A stretch of DNA of 64,000 nucleotides from Sphingomonas sp. OK281 (lineage in GTDB: Bacteria > Pseudomonadota > Alphaproteobacteria > Sphingomonadales > Sphingomonadaceae): NCBI RefSeq assembly GCF_900115295.1, contig NZ_FOVZ01000001.1, positions 930,001 to 994,000 of the forward strand, given 5' to 3'. Of this stretch, positions 52,644 through 61,571 are shown in pieces. A program made the position numbers and the translations under genes. Each line of letters opens with the position of its first letter. The stretch's first letter is position 1. The notes beneath the pieces are model-generated. The model was given only the letters and a program-made list of their open reading frames with translations. It searched no databases and was not told where the DNA came from.

Positions 52644-54547
52644 GCCGCGTGCGAACACTCGCGACGCTCGGCACCGCGTTGGTCGCGCTCTGCACGCCGA
52701 TCGCGGCACTGGCGGATCCGCTGACCGCGACCGGCAAATGGAGCGCGAACACCGATGGCTCTGCCCCGGTGCCGCCGATGGGGTGGAGTTCGTGGAACGC
52801 CTTCAACAGCGACGTCGACGAGGAGAAGGTGCTCGCCTCGGCGCAGGCGCTGATCGACACCAAGCTACGCGACATCGGCTATCGCTACGTCAATATCGAC
52901 GATGGCTGGTGGCTGAAGCGTCGCCAGCCCGACGGCCGGCTGCTGATCCGCACCAGCCACTTCCCGTCCGCCGCGACCGGTGCGGACACCAGCTTCCGCC
53001 CGTTCACCGACCGGCTCCACGCGATGGGCCTCAAGGTCGGCATCTATTCGGACATCGGCCGCAACACCTGCGGCCAGATCTACACGCCCGATTTCAAGAA
53101 CCAGCCCGAAGGCAGCGTCGCCGAGCGCGAGGTCGGGCTGTACGGCCATGTCGACCAGGACATCGCGCTGTTCTTCGCCGAATGGAACTTCGATTTCCTG
53201 AAGGTCGACGGCTGCGGCGCGCGCGGCCTGCCGGTGGACGCACCGCGCGTGAAGTCCGGCCTGTACCGCGCCCTCACGCCCCTCGTCGACATGCAGTCGC
53301 TCGGCGGAACGGACATCGCCGGCATCCGCCGCCTCTACGAACAGGTCCACACCGCGCTGCACACGCACGCGGGCGACCGGCCCTACGTCTATTCGCTGTG
53401 CCTGGGGGGCGCGGGCGACGTGCGCGCCTGGGGCAAGGACGTCGGCAACACCTCGCGCACGAGCGACGACATCCAGCCGGTCTGGCCGCGGATGTTGACT
53501 AACCTCGACACCGTCACGCACCGCGCGCTCTATGCGCACCCGGGATCGTGGAACGACCCCGACATGCTGTTCGTCGGCACCGGCGATTTCGACGCGGGAC
53601 ATAGCGCAGAGGCGCGCTCGCACTTCGCCTTGTGGGCGATGCTCAACGCGCCGCTGATCATCGGCTACGATCTCCGGAAACTAACGCCGGACCTGCTCGC
53701 GATCTTCGGCAACGCGGACATCGTCGCGCTGAACCAGGATGCGGTGGGCAACCAAGCGGTGCTCGCCTATGACTCGTCCGAGGTGCAGACCTTCGTCAAG
53801 ACGCTCGCGGACGGCAGCAAGGGCGTCGCGCTGTTCAACCGAACCGCCTCGCCCGCCAAGGCCGTGCTGACCGCCGAGCAGCTGAAGATGCTGCCGACCG
53901 CCGACGTGCGCCTGAAGGACCTCTGGACCAAGAAGGAGCAGAGCTTCCGCAAGGAGATCGCGGTGACGCTCGCGCCGCACGAGACGCTGATCTTCCGCGC
54001 GACCGGCACGCGGCGGTTGCCGGGCGGGCTGTACCTTTCGGAACAGACCGGACGCGTCAATCCGGCAACCGACGGCGTGGTCGTGCCGCAGCCGGATCCG
54101 ACGATCTACCAGTCGATCACGCCGTGGACGGGCACGCGCGGCGGTGGCGAGCACCCGCAATATGGCGGCTGGGGCGGCGCCGAAGCCGACCGCGCACCGT
54201 ACGGCAAGCTGTTGCGGGTGGCCGGCACCGACTTCGACACGGGGATCGGCGTGCTCGCAAACTCCCGCCTCGAAGTCCGCAACCAGGGTTACGCGCGGTT
54301 CGCCGCCAAGGTCGGCATCAACGATTCCGGCCAGCCACGTTCGGGTACGACGGTGTTCGAGGTATGGGGCGACGGTCGCCTGCTCGCCAAGTCCCGCCCG
54401 ATGGGGTTCGGTGAGGCCGCGGTACCGCTGGAGGCGAAGGTGGTGGGTGTACGGATCGTCGAACTGGTGGCGCGGGGGAGTGGTGCGGCGGCGAATGCCT
54501 GGACGCCGCAACCTGCGATCTGGGCGGACGCTACGCTCTACAAATAG
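52640..54547 (+). CDS. GH27 alpha-galactosidase with C-terminal NPCBM domain
   Basis: A 635-aa exported enzyme starting with GTG inside the GH3 stop (GTGA). Signal peptide about 1-25. The GH27 barrel shows PPMGWSSWNAF, the nucleophile Asp190 (FLKVDGCGA) and the acid/base NDPD motif (305-308, SWNDPDMLFVG). An NPCBM carbohydrate-binding domain covers about 490-635 and ends AIWADATLYK. It would remove terminal alpha-D-galactose (or beta-L-arabinopyranose, a known GH27 activity) from hemicellulose side chains. The 3' end is partly duplicated downstream. Confidence 0.93.
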   Translation: MSRVRTLATLGTALVALCTPIAALADPLTATGKWSANTDGSAPVPPMGWSSWNAFNSDVDEEKVLASAQALIDTKLRDIGYRYVNIDDGWWLKRRQPDGRLLIRTSHFPSAATGADTSFRPFTDRLHAMGLKVGIYSDIGRNTCGQIYTPDFKNQPEGSVAEREVGLYGHVDQDIALFFAEWNFDFLKVDGCGARGLPVDAPRVKSGLYRALTPLVDMQSLGGTDIAGIRRLYEQVHTALHTHAGDRPYVYSLCLGGAGDVRAWGKDVGNTSRTSDDIQPVWPRMLTNLDTVTHRALYAHPGSWNDPDMLFVGTGDFDAGHSAEARSHFALWAMLNAPLIIGYDLRKLTPDLLAIFGNADIVALNQDAVGNQAVLAYDSSEVQTFVKTLADGSKGVALFNRTASPAKAVLTAEQLKMLPTADVRLKDLWTKKEQSFRKEIAVTLAPHETLIFRATGTRRLPGGLYLSEQTGRVNPATDGVVVPQPDPTIYQSITPWTGTRGGGEHPQYGGWGGAEADRAPYGKLLRVAGTDFDTGIGVLANSRLEVRNQGYARFAAKVGINDSGQPRSGTTVFEVWGDGRLLAKSRPMGFGEAAVPLEAKVVGVRIVELVARGSGAAANAWTPQPAIWADATLYK

Positions 54548-54566
54548 CGACCGGAGAGGCCACCCC

Positions 54567-54661
54567 CTCCCGTTCGCCCTGAGCGCAGTCGAAGGGCCCC
54601 TCGCCACGAGCTTAACACCCGTGGAGAGCGGTGCTTCGACTTCGCTCAGGGCGAACGGGAG
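54567..54661. repeat. Inverted repeat of the CGTTCGCCCTGAGC family, copy 1
   Basis: Arms 54567-54592 and 54636-54661 are complementary at 25 of 26 positions. It begins 19 bp after the GH27 stop. The 54548-54857 gap holds this repeat, a gene relic and a second repeat. Confidence 0.85.
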
Positions 54662-54662
54662 A

Positions 54663-54737
54663 GGTGTGGACAGTCCAAATGCGAGCACACCTTGCCCAGC
54701 AGCTTGGGCGGACGTCACGCTCAGCAAACAGCGATGA
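54663..54737 (+). pseudogene. Relic of a second GH27/NPCBM 3' end
   Basis: Read in frame, this stretch ends DSPNASTPCPAAWADVTLSKQR and stop. The real GH27 ends AAANAWTPQPAIWADATLYK. Aligned without gaps, 13 of the 20 residues from DSPN to LSK are identical, and the bases around the stop also match (TGGGCGGACG, then AGCGA). No start or upstream part of such a gene remains. It is best explained as the surviving tail of a duplicated, since-deleted GH27-type gene. Each tail is followed by a copy of the same palindromic repeat. Confidence 0.7.
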
Positions 54738-54750
54738 GAAGCCCCCCTTC

Positions 54751-54841
54751 CCCGTTCGCCCTGAGCGTAGTCGAAGGGTACCCTCCACCAGCGTACACGC
54801 CTGTTGAGGGCGATGCTTCGACTTCGCTCAGCACGAACGGG
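54751..54841. repeat. Inverted repeat of the CGTTCGCCCTGAGC family, copy 2
   Basis: Arms 54751-54774 and 54818-54841 are complementary at 21 of 24 positions. It lies between the GH27 relic and the convergent GH43 stop. Its loop differs from copy 1. Confidence 0.82.
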
Positions 54842-54857
54842 AGGTTTGGAAACGACA

Positions 54858-56423
54858 CTAACGCACCCGCTCCGGCGCGCCCGGCGGCAACGCAGAAAGC
54901 GTGAACCGGTCGACATCCAGCCACCCCCGGCTCGCCGTCGGCGCATAGCAGAACAGCGCAAGCTGCTCCCCCTGGAACGTCCCAGTCCGCCACGCGAACG
55001 CGAGCGGGAAGTCGACGCCCAGCCCGGTCCAGCGCCGCCCGTCCACACTATACGCCACGCGCGCACGATCGGTCGTAAAGTCCATGTCGGTCCGCAACCA
55101 CAGCGCCTCGGTCCGCGGCAAAGGCGCGGTGGCGCGAACCTCGGTTCGGGCGCCGGCGACCGTGTCCTCGGTCACCTCCATCGCCAGCGTCGCCTTGCCC
55201 CCCGCCGCGCCCTGCACCGTGATATTCCCACTGAACTGCCCGAACGTCCCGAACCCGCAGCGATCCCCCGGTGCCAGATGGCGGATGTCGAGCTTCACCT
55301 CGGCCCGGCCCGCCGGCCCCTGCCCCTTCTGCACGAGCGTATTGCGCGCGCTCCAGAACCCGGTCGCGACCGTCGGCTTCAACCGCAACCACCCCGGCCG
55401 CTCGGACAAGGACCAGCGCGAAGGCTCGGAATTGTGGTTCCACTGCCACTGCAATCCGAGCGTCGGTTTGCCGAAATCGTCCGACGTCGCCGGCTCCGCG
55501 AACGGCGCACCCAGGATCGGTTTCGCGGCACGCCGCGGCACGCGACCGGGTGCCTCGCGCGTCCCCCATACCGGCCAGTCGTCCTGCCAGAACACCGGGC
55601 TGAGGTTCGTCATCCGCCCGATCGCGCCGCTATCCTCCATCACGAAGCCGAACCAGCGACCATCGGGCAGGTCGACCAGCGCGCCCTGGTGCCCACCGGT
55701 CTTGTCGTCGATCTGGTCGCGCGTTTCCCACGGCCCGAACAGGCTGCGCGATCGTGACACGGTCAGCCCCGGCCGCGGCGGCAGCGCGTTGAAGAGGTAG
55801 TAATATGCACCGCGCCGGATGATCTTCGACCCTTCCGCGCCCTTGATATAATGCACTTTCTGCGACGCGGTGACGTGCGCCAGATCCTTGTCGAGCGTCA
55901 GCAGCGTGATCGTGCCGTCCGCGGTGCTCGCGGTCGCCAGATACGCGCGCCCGTCCGGCTCGATGAACAGCCCCGGATCGAACGCCTCGCGCTCCAGTTC
56001 GTGATAGCGCCATGGCCCGCGCACGTCCTTCGCGTACCAAATCCGCGTCTTCTGCCCGACCGGCGTATTGGCGAGATAATAGGTGCCAGCGTGGTAGCGT
56101 AAGGACGACGCGTACAGCCCGTGCCGGTACGCGTTGCCGCCCTTCAGGTCGTATTCGGGTTTGCCCTCCAGCCGATCGACGAGGTGCGACGCCAGCGTCC
56201 AGTTGACCAGATCGCGGCTGTGCAGGATCGTGATCCCGGGCGTGTTCGCGAACGTCGTCGTCGCGAAATAATAGTCGCCGCCGACGCGGATGATGTCGGG
56301 ATCGGGATAGTCCGCGAACAGCATTGGATTGCGGAAGCTCCCGTCGCCCTGGTCCGATCGCCATACCTGTGCCGACGCGGCGGTCGCCAGCAACCCCAGC
56401 GCGACCGCCACCGCGACCCTCAT
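54858..56423 (-). CDS. GH43 glycosidase, exported (beta-xylosidase/arabinofuranosidase)
   Basis: A 521-aa exported GH43 enzyme (signal peptide 1-19, ATAASAQ). The propeller carries Asp41 (FADYPDPDII), a pKa Asp in EAFDPGLFIEPDG (about 148) and the acid Glu in IKGAEGSKIIRR (about 198). A C-terminal beta-sandwich starts near 320. It resembles subfamily 12-type xylosidase/arabinofuranosidases and, unlike the GH43 at 37103-38734, has a signal peptide. Last gene of the minus-strand hemicellulase operon; its ATG overlaps the esterase stop. Confidence 0.9.
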   Translation of the reverse strand: MRVAVAVALGLLATAASAQVWRSDQGDGSFRNPMLFADYPDPDIIRVGGDYYFATTTFANTPGITILHSRDLVNWTLASHLVDRLEGKPEYDLKGGNAYRHGLYASSLRYHAGTYYLANTPVGQKTRIWYAKDVRGPWRYHELEREAFDPGLFIEPDGRAYLATASTADGTITLLTLDKDLAHVTASQKVHYIKGAEGSKIIRRGAYYYLFNALPPRPGLTVSRSRSLFGPWETRDQIDDKTGGHQGALVDLPDGRWFGFVMEDSGAIGRMTNLSPVFWQDDWPVWGTREAPGRVPRRAAKPILGAPFAEPATSDDFGKPTLGLQWQWNHNSEPSRWSLSERPGWLRLKPTVATGFWSARNTLVQKGQGPAGRAEVKLDIRHLAPGDRCGFGTFGQFSGNITVQGAAGGKATLAMEVTEDTVAGARTEVRATAPLPRTEALWLRTDMDFTTDRARVAYSVDGRRWTGLGVDFPLAFAWRTGTFQGEQLALFCYAPTASRGWLDVDRFTLSALPPGAPERVR

Positions 56424-57478
56424 TTGCCGAACGCCAGCGCGCGCGAGAAGAACGGCATCATCTTGTCCTGCACGCGGCCGGCGACGCCGCTGGTATGATC
56501 GCCCGGATACACCTCGAAGCTGTTCGCGATCCCGTAGCTGTCAAGCGCGGCGTGGAGCTTGCCGGCATCGTCCTTAAGCCCGTCGCGGTCGCCGACGTCG
56601 ATCCCGATCGCCGCATAGCGCCGCAGATTGCCGACATATTGATCGAGCATCGCCAGCGGCGCATTGGCGGCCCAGCGCGCCAGTACGTCGGGCTGCGCCA
56701 CGCCGTCCTTGACCGGCAGGTCGAGATACAGCGGCGGCGCCTTGGGGTTGGGCGACCATGCCGCCGCGGTCGCGAGTTGCGCGCGCTGCCCCCATGACAA
56801 GGTCGCGCTGTCCGCCGGCGAACGCAGTCCCGCAATGGCTTTCTCGGTCGCCGCATCGGGCGTGCCGAGCGCCCGCGTCGACAGGCAGCACGGGCTCATC
56901 ATGTAAAGCGCGCCGAATGTCTCCGGATGCTTCATGCCGATCCGCGCGGTGCCGTAGCCGCCCATCGAATGCCCTGCGAGCCCGCGGCTGCGGCGGTCCG
57001 CGATCGTCCGGTAATGGCCGTCGACATAGCCGACCAGATCGCGCGCAACGAACGTCTCGAAATCGCCGACCGTCACCGAACTCGAATAGAATGATCCGTT
57101 ATGCGCGGTCTTACTGTCGGGGATCACGACGATCATCTCGCGCGCGCCCTTCGCGAACGCACCCTCGATCGTCTGCGGCACGTGGATTTCGCCGATCCAC
57201 TGCTCCGCGCCGATCGAATAGCCGTGCAGCGCATAGACCACCGGATAGCGCCGCGTCGGGTTCTGGCGATAGCTTGGCGGCAGGACCACCAGCACCGCGC
57301 GGTCCGGGCTTTCGCCTTCCAGATTACCCTCGATCGCGGGCGAGTGGACGGTGATCCGCTCGATCGTCACTGGCTTCGCACCGGCAACGGGCGGCGGTCC
57401 GGGCGTCTTGACCTGCGCCGAAGCAAGGCCGGTCGACAGCATCAACGCGGTACCGAGTGCGACGAGAAGCTTGTTCAC
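56420..57478 (-). CDS. CE1-type esterase (feruloyl/acetyl esterase-like)
   Basis: A 352-aa exported esterase of the esterase D/CE1 fold: YALHGYSIG oxyanion loop, nucleophile in GLAGHSMGGYG, and a C-terminal catalytic His in YPGDHTSG. Signal peptide MNKLLVALGTALMLSTGLAS. I start it at the GTG at 57478: AAGGGG (57485-57490) lies six bases before it, whereas it abuts the in-frame ATG at 57484. With arabinofuranosidases around it, a feruloyl or acetyl esterase on arabinoxylan is likely. It lies 20 bp after GH95. Confidence 0.82.
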   Translation of the reverse strand: MNKLLVALGTALMLSTGLASAQVKTPGPPPVAGAKPVTIERITVHSPAIEGNLEGESPDRAVLVVLPPSYRQNPTRRYPVVYALHGYSIGAEQWIGEIHVPQTIEGAFAKGAREMIVVIPDSKTAHNGSFYSSSVTVGDFETFVARDLVGYVDGHYRTIADRRSRGLAGHSMGGYGTARIGMKHPETFGALYMMSPCCLSTRALGTPDAATEKAIAGLRSPADSATLSWGQRAQLATAAAWSPNPKAPPLYLDLPVKDGVAQPDVLARWAANAPLAMLDQYVGNLRRYAAIGIDVGDRDGLKDDAGKLHAALDSYGIANSFEVYPGDHTSGVAGRVQDKMMPFFSRALAFGK

Positions 57479-57484
57479 GGACAT

Positions 57485-57490
57485 CCCCTT
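57485..57490 (-). promoter_or_regulatory. Ribosome-binding site deciding the CE1 esterase start
   Basis: AAGGGG on the minus strand sits six bases from GTG 57478 and zero bases from ATG 57484, so it supports the GTG. A 10-bp direct repeat, GTGAACAAGC, flanks the site: once at the end of GH95 and once at the chosen start. Confidence 0.6.
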
Positions 57491-57498
57491 TTGCTTGT

Positions 57499-59853
57499 TC
57501 ACGCGCGCGAGAGAGCGTTGCCGCGAAGCCTCACCGCTTTCCCCGGGGTCAGCACGACCTCGACCCGCCGCGTGCCGAGCCGGATCACGCGACGCCCCGG
57601 TATCTCGCCGCGGACCACCGTCTCGACCAGTTCGCCCCCCTGCCAACGCAGGTCGACCGAACACCGTCCGCGCGCGCGCAACCCTGTGACGGACCCGGTC
57701 GGCCAAGCGCTCGGCAGCGCGGGCAACACTAAAATCTCTTCGCCCCGGCTCTGCATCAGCATCTCGGCAATCGCGCGCGTGCCGCCAAAATTGCCGTCGA
57801 TCTGGAACGGCGGATGCGCGTCGAACAGATTGGGATAGGTCCGCTCGGGCCCCAGCAGGAAGGCGAGGATACGGTGCGCGTGATCGCCGTCGCGCAACCG
57901 CGCCCACAGGTTCGCACGCCATGCGGTCGCCCAGCCGGTCGACTCATCGCCGCGCAGTTCGAGCGACCGCCGCGCCGCCCGTGCCAGCGCGGGCGTTCGG
58001 TCGAGATCGATCTGGTCGCTCGGGAACAGCCCATAGAGATGCGAGACATGGCGGTGGTGCGGCTCGGGCGCCGCCGCGTCCCAGTCGCGCTGCCATTCCT
58101 GAAGGTGGCTCTGCGCGCCGATATGATCGGGCGCCAAGCGCGCGCGCGCCGCCGCGACCTCGGCCGCAAACGGCGCGTCGATCTTCAGCAACGCCGCCGC
58201 CTGCCCAACCTGATCGAACAGGTCGCGCAGGATCTGCATGTCCATCGCCGGCCCCGCGCAGATCGACGCGCCCGCCGGATGGATGTTCTCGGGCGACAGC
58301 GACGGATTGGTCACCAGCGCGCCGGTCGCCGGATCGGTCTGCAGCGTATCGAGGAAGAACAACGCCGCCCCGCGCATCAGCGGATAGACCGAGCGCAGAT
58401 AGGCAAGGTCGCGCCCGTAGTCGTAGCGATCCCATAAATGCGTGCACAGCCACGCGCCACCGGTCGGCCACAGCCCCCATTGCGCCCCGTCGATCGGCGC
58501 AGTTGCCCGCCACAAATCGGTGTTGTGATGACACACCCACCCACGGGCACCGTACATCGTCCGCGCCGTGCGCTCACCGGTGATCGCCAGTTCGCGGACC
58601 ATCTGCACCAGCGGCGCGGTGCACTCGGCCAGCGCGGTCACCTCCGCCGGCCAGTAGTTCATCTCGGTATTGATATTGACGGTGTATTTGGATTCCCACG
58701 GCGGCTTGATCTCGTCGTTCCAGATACCCTGGAGGTTCGCCGGCTGTGTTTCCGGTCGCGACGACGCGATCAGCAGGTACCGGCCATACTCGAAATACAG
58801 CGTCGCCAGTGCGGGATCGTCGCCGGCGCGATTGGCGCGGACGCGCTCGTCGGTCGGCTTGTCCGCTGCCGCCGTGCGTCCGAGATCGAGCGTCACGCGA
58901 CGGAACAGCGCACGATGCGCGGCGCTCGTCTCGGCGCGGATCCGCTCGACCCCGCGCCGGCTCGCGCGATCGAGCGTGGCAAGCGTCGCCGCTTCCGGAT
59001 TGCCGCTCACATCGTCGAACCGGCTATAGCTGGTCGCCATCGCCACCAGCACCGTGACCGCGCGTGCTCCCGTAACGCCAACCCGGCTGCCATCCTTCGA
59101 AACGACACCGCCCACCGTCGAAACCCGCGCGCGCGCCACGAACCGCAACCGCCCCGCAATCCCCGCCCGCTCGCCATTATGGCCGGCGAGCGTCACCGTC
59201 GCACCGTCGATCGAGACGCTGGCGCCAAGCTGCGGCGACTGGAGCCCCACCAGCAGGTCGAACGGCCGATCGCCGACAAGGTGCACCGCAATCACCTGAT
59301 CCCCCGGCGACGCGAACACGTCGCGGCGAAACCGCGTGCCGTCCATCGTGAAACTGGTGGTCGCGACCGCCGCGTCGAGATCGAGCTGCCGGACATAGTC
59401 GCCGACTTCCCCCGAGACGCCTGGCATCTCCAGCAACAGGTCGCCGACCGGCTGATACGCCATCTGAGTCTTGGGCAGTCCCATGACCTGCGAATTGGCG
59501 AGCGCCTGCGCCTCGACGAACTTGCCCGCATCGATCAACCGCCGCACCTCGGGCAGCGCCGCGTGCGCTGCCGGGTTGACCGGATCATACGGCCCGCCGG
59601 TCCACAGCGTATCCTCGTTCAGCTGCAACCGCTCGCTGGCGGTCCCGCCGAACACCATCGCGCCAAGCCGGCCATTGCCGACCGGCAGCGCCTCCGTCCA
59701 GGCGACGGCAGGCTGCCGATACCAGAGCCGCGGACCATCGGCCGGTGCCGCCGCCCAAGCCTTGCCCGGTCCGGCACCGGGTCCGGCAAGCGCAGCGACG
59801 GCGACCGCCGCTGCGCCTTCCAGCATGTCGCGACGCGTGGGTTCGACGGTCAT
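57499..59853 (-). CDS. GH95 alpha-L-fucosidase / alpha-L-galactosidase
   Basis: A 784-aa GH95 enzyme with a Tat-like signal (TRRDMLEGAAAVAVAALAG). The N-terminal beta-sandwich begins LWYRQPAVAWTEALPVGNG; the (alpha/alpha)6 barrel contains the asparagine-rich active-site segment YTVNINTEMNYWPAE. GH95 inverting enzymes remove alpha-1,2-L-fucose from xyloglucan, or alpha-L-galactose from complex arabinoxylan; which applies cannot be read from motifs. It is 7 bp after GH51 and 20 bp before the CE1 esterase. Confidence 0.93.
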   Translation of the reverse strand: MTVEPTRRDMLEGAAAVAVAALAGPGAGPGKAWAAAPADGPRLWYRQPAVAWTEALPVGNGRLGAMVFGGTASERLQLNEDTLWTGGPYDPVNPAAHAALPEVRRLIDAGKFVEAQALANSQVMGLPKTQMAYQPVGDLLLEMPGVSGEVGDYVRQLDLDAAVATTSFTMDGTRFRRDVFASPGDQVIAVHLVGDRPFDLLVGLQSPQLGASVSIDGATVTLAGHNGERAGIAGRLRFVARARVSTVGGVVSKDGSRVGVTGARAVTVLVAMATSYSRFDDVSGNPEAATLATLDRASRRGVERIRAETSAAHRALFRRVTLDLGRTAAADKPTDERVRANRAGDDPALATLYFEYGRYLLIASSRPETQPANLQGIWNDEIKPPWESKYTVNINTEMNYWPAEVTALAECTAPLVQMVRELAITGERTARTMYGARGWVCHHNTDLWRATAPIDGAQWGLWPTGGAWLCTHLWDRYDYGRDLAYLRSVYPLMRGAALFFLDTLQTDPATGALVTNPSLSPENIHPAGASICAGPAMDMQILRDLFDQVGQAAALLKIDAPFAAEVAAARARLAPDHIGAQSHLQEWQRDWDAAAPEPHHRHVSHLYGLFPSDQIDLDRTPALARAARRSLELRGDESTGWATAWRANLWARLRDGDHAHRILAFLLGPERTYPNLFDAHPPFQIDGNFGGTRAIAEMLMQSRGEEILVLPALPSAWPTGSVTGLRARGRCSVDLRWQGGELVETVVRGEIPGRRVIRLGTRRVEVVLTPGKAVRLRGNALSRA

Positions 59854-59860
59854 CGCCCGA

Positions 59861-61477
59861 TCAGCGCAGGTCGAGGACCAGCACCGACTTCGCCGGTACG
59901 GTGAGCGTCAGATTGCCGCCTGCCACCTGCGCGCCCGTGAACGGCTGCGGCACGACCGTATCCGGCGCGTCGAAGCTGTTATGCGCGTCCATCGCGGTGC
60001 CGGTGATGATCCGCCCGCTCGCCTGCGTCGCCTGCAATCCGGCGAGCGATACCGACACCGGCATCGCGCGGTTCGGGTCGAGGTTGACCAGCGCGACATG
60101 CACCTGCCCCGCCGCATCGCGCACCGCCGACGCACTGACCGCAGGTACCGCCACTTCGTCCTTGTGATACCAGGGCGAGGTCACCTGGATCGGCAGCGAC
60201 GTCGCGCCCTGCCACGGCTTGTACAGGTCGAACACCCAATAGGTCGGCGTCTTCACCATCTTCGCGCCGTCGGTGAGCAGCATCGCCTGCAACACGTTCA
60301 CCATCTGCGCGATCGCCGCCATCCGGACCCGGTCGGCATGGTGCGCGAAGATGTTGAGGTTGAGCCCGGCAACGACCGCATCGCGCAACGAATTCTGCTG
60401 CTCGAGGAACCCAGGATTGCTGCCCGGCGTCGGATCGTACCACGTGCCCCATTCGTCGACCGCGAGCATCACGCGCTTGGCGAGATCGTACTTGTCCATG
60501 ATCGCCGAATGCTTGGTGATGAACTCCTCCATCTCCAGCGTGTGCGACATGGTGGACGCCCATTCGCGCTCGGGAAAGCCGATCGCGGCGCCCTTGTCCT
60601 TCCAGTCCTTGTCGCGCGGCCGGGTGTAGTAATGCAGCGCCAGACCATCGATGTTCTTGCCGGCGATCCGCATCATCGCCTCGGTCCACTCGTAATTCGA
60701 GTCGCTCGGGCCGCTCGCGATCTTGAGCATCGGGCCGTTCGCGGACTTGGCGAACTGCGCATAGCGGTTGGTCAGGTCGGCGGCATATTCGGCGCGCATG
60801 TTGCCGCCGCAGCCCCAAAGCTCGTTGCCGATGCCGAGATACTGGATCTTCCACGGCGCGGCATGGCCGTTGCGCTCGCGCTCCTTGGCCAGCACGGTCG
60901 TGCCTTTCGCGGCGGTCATATACTCGACCCATTGCGCGGTCTCGGACGGCGGTGCGCTGCCGACGTTGGCGGATACGTAGGTGCTGGCGCCGAGGCGGTC
61001 CATCAGCCCGAAATATTCGTGCGTGCCGAACGCGTTGTCCTCGTTGACGCCGCCCCAGTTGGTGTTGACCTTGGTCGGCCGCGCCTTGGTCGCGCCGATC
61101 CCGTCACGCCAATGATATTCGTCGCCAAAACACCCGCCGGGCCAGCGCACCATCGGCACGTTGATCGCCTTGAGCGCATCCAGCACGTCGCGACGATAGC
61201 CGCCATCGTTCGGAATGCGCGAGTTCTTGCCGACCCAGATCCCGCCATAGATGCCGTGACCGAGATGCTCGGCGAACTGCCCGAACACGTCGCGGTGGAC
61301 GACCGCACCCGGCTTGTCCGCCTGCAACGTGGCCGTCACGGTCGGTGCCGCAGCGTCCTGCGCAATGGCCGACGTCGCGAAGCCAGCCCCCGCGAGCATC
61401 AGTGCGGCGATCGCGCGCTTGAGGCCGCGCGTCTGGCCGGAACCCGACTGTGAAGTGCGGTGCGTCAACAGGTCCAT
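59861..61477 (-). CDS. GH51 alpha-L-arabinofuranosidase
   Basis: A 538-aa GH51 enzyme with an N-terminal export signal (hydrophobic stretch 20-38, cut near SAIAQ), unusual because many bacterial GH51 enzymes are cytoplasmic. Acid/base Glu219 (GIGNELWGCGG) and nucleophile Glu342 (LAVDEWGTWYD) are clear, as is VRWPGGCFGDEYHW (110-123). A C-terminal beta-sandwich ends VLVLDLR. The frame is open to 61846, but the ATG at 61477 with GGGAGAG upstream is the true start. It releases arabinofuranose from arabinoxylan or arabinan. Confidence 0.94.
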   Translation of the reverse strand: MDLLTHRTSQSGSGQTRGLKRAIAALMLAGAGFATSAIAQDAAAPTVTATLQADKPGAVVHRDVFGQFAEHLGHGIYGGIWVGKNSRIPNDGGYRRDVLDALKAINVPMVRWPGGCFGDEYHWRDGIGATKARPTKVNTNWGGVNEDNAFGTHEYFGLMDRLGASTYVSANVGSAPPSETAQWVEYMTAAKGTTVLAKERERNGHAAPWKIQYLGIGNELWGCGGNMRAEYAADLTNRYAQFAKSANGPMLKIASGPSDSNYEWTEAMMRIAGKNIDGLALHYYTRPRDKDWKDKGAAIGFPEREWASTMSHTLEMEEFITKHSAIMDKYDLAKRVMLAVDEWGTWYDPTPGSNPGFLEQQNSLRDAVVAGLNLNIFAHHADRVRMAAIAQMVNVLQAMLLTDGAKMVKTPTYWVFDLYKPWQGATSLPIQVTSPWYHKDEVAVPAVSASAVRDAAGQVHVALVNLDPNRAMPVSVSLAGLQATQASGRIITGTAMDAHNSFDAPDTVVPQPFTGAQVAGGNLTLTVPAKSVLVLDLR

Positions 61478-61543
61478 ACTCTCCCTTTCGGCCACCATGA
61501 GGCAGCCCCATCTTTTCGATACTTGTAGGAGTAGTTCAATCTC

Positions 61544-61565
61544 GGCCGGCGTCAACGTCGGCCGG
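61544..61565. other. Intercistronic hairpin between GH43 and GH51
   Basis: CGGCCGGCG (61544-61552) pairs with CGTCGGCCG (61557-61565) at 8 of 9 positions around TCAA. It lies 6 bp after the GH43 stop inside the minus-strand operon and could stabilise or partly terminate the transcript. The other 66 bp of this gap show no clear signal. Confidence 0.4.
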
Positions 61566-61571
61566 GATCGA

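Noticed and set aside
54567..54841. Possible CRISPR-like or IS element from the paired repeats
   Set aside because: There are only two units with internal inverted symmetry, no regular spacers, no transposase and no cas genes.
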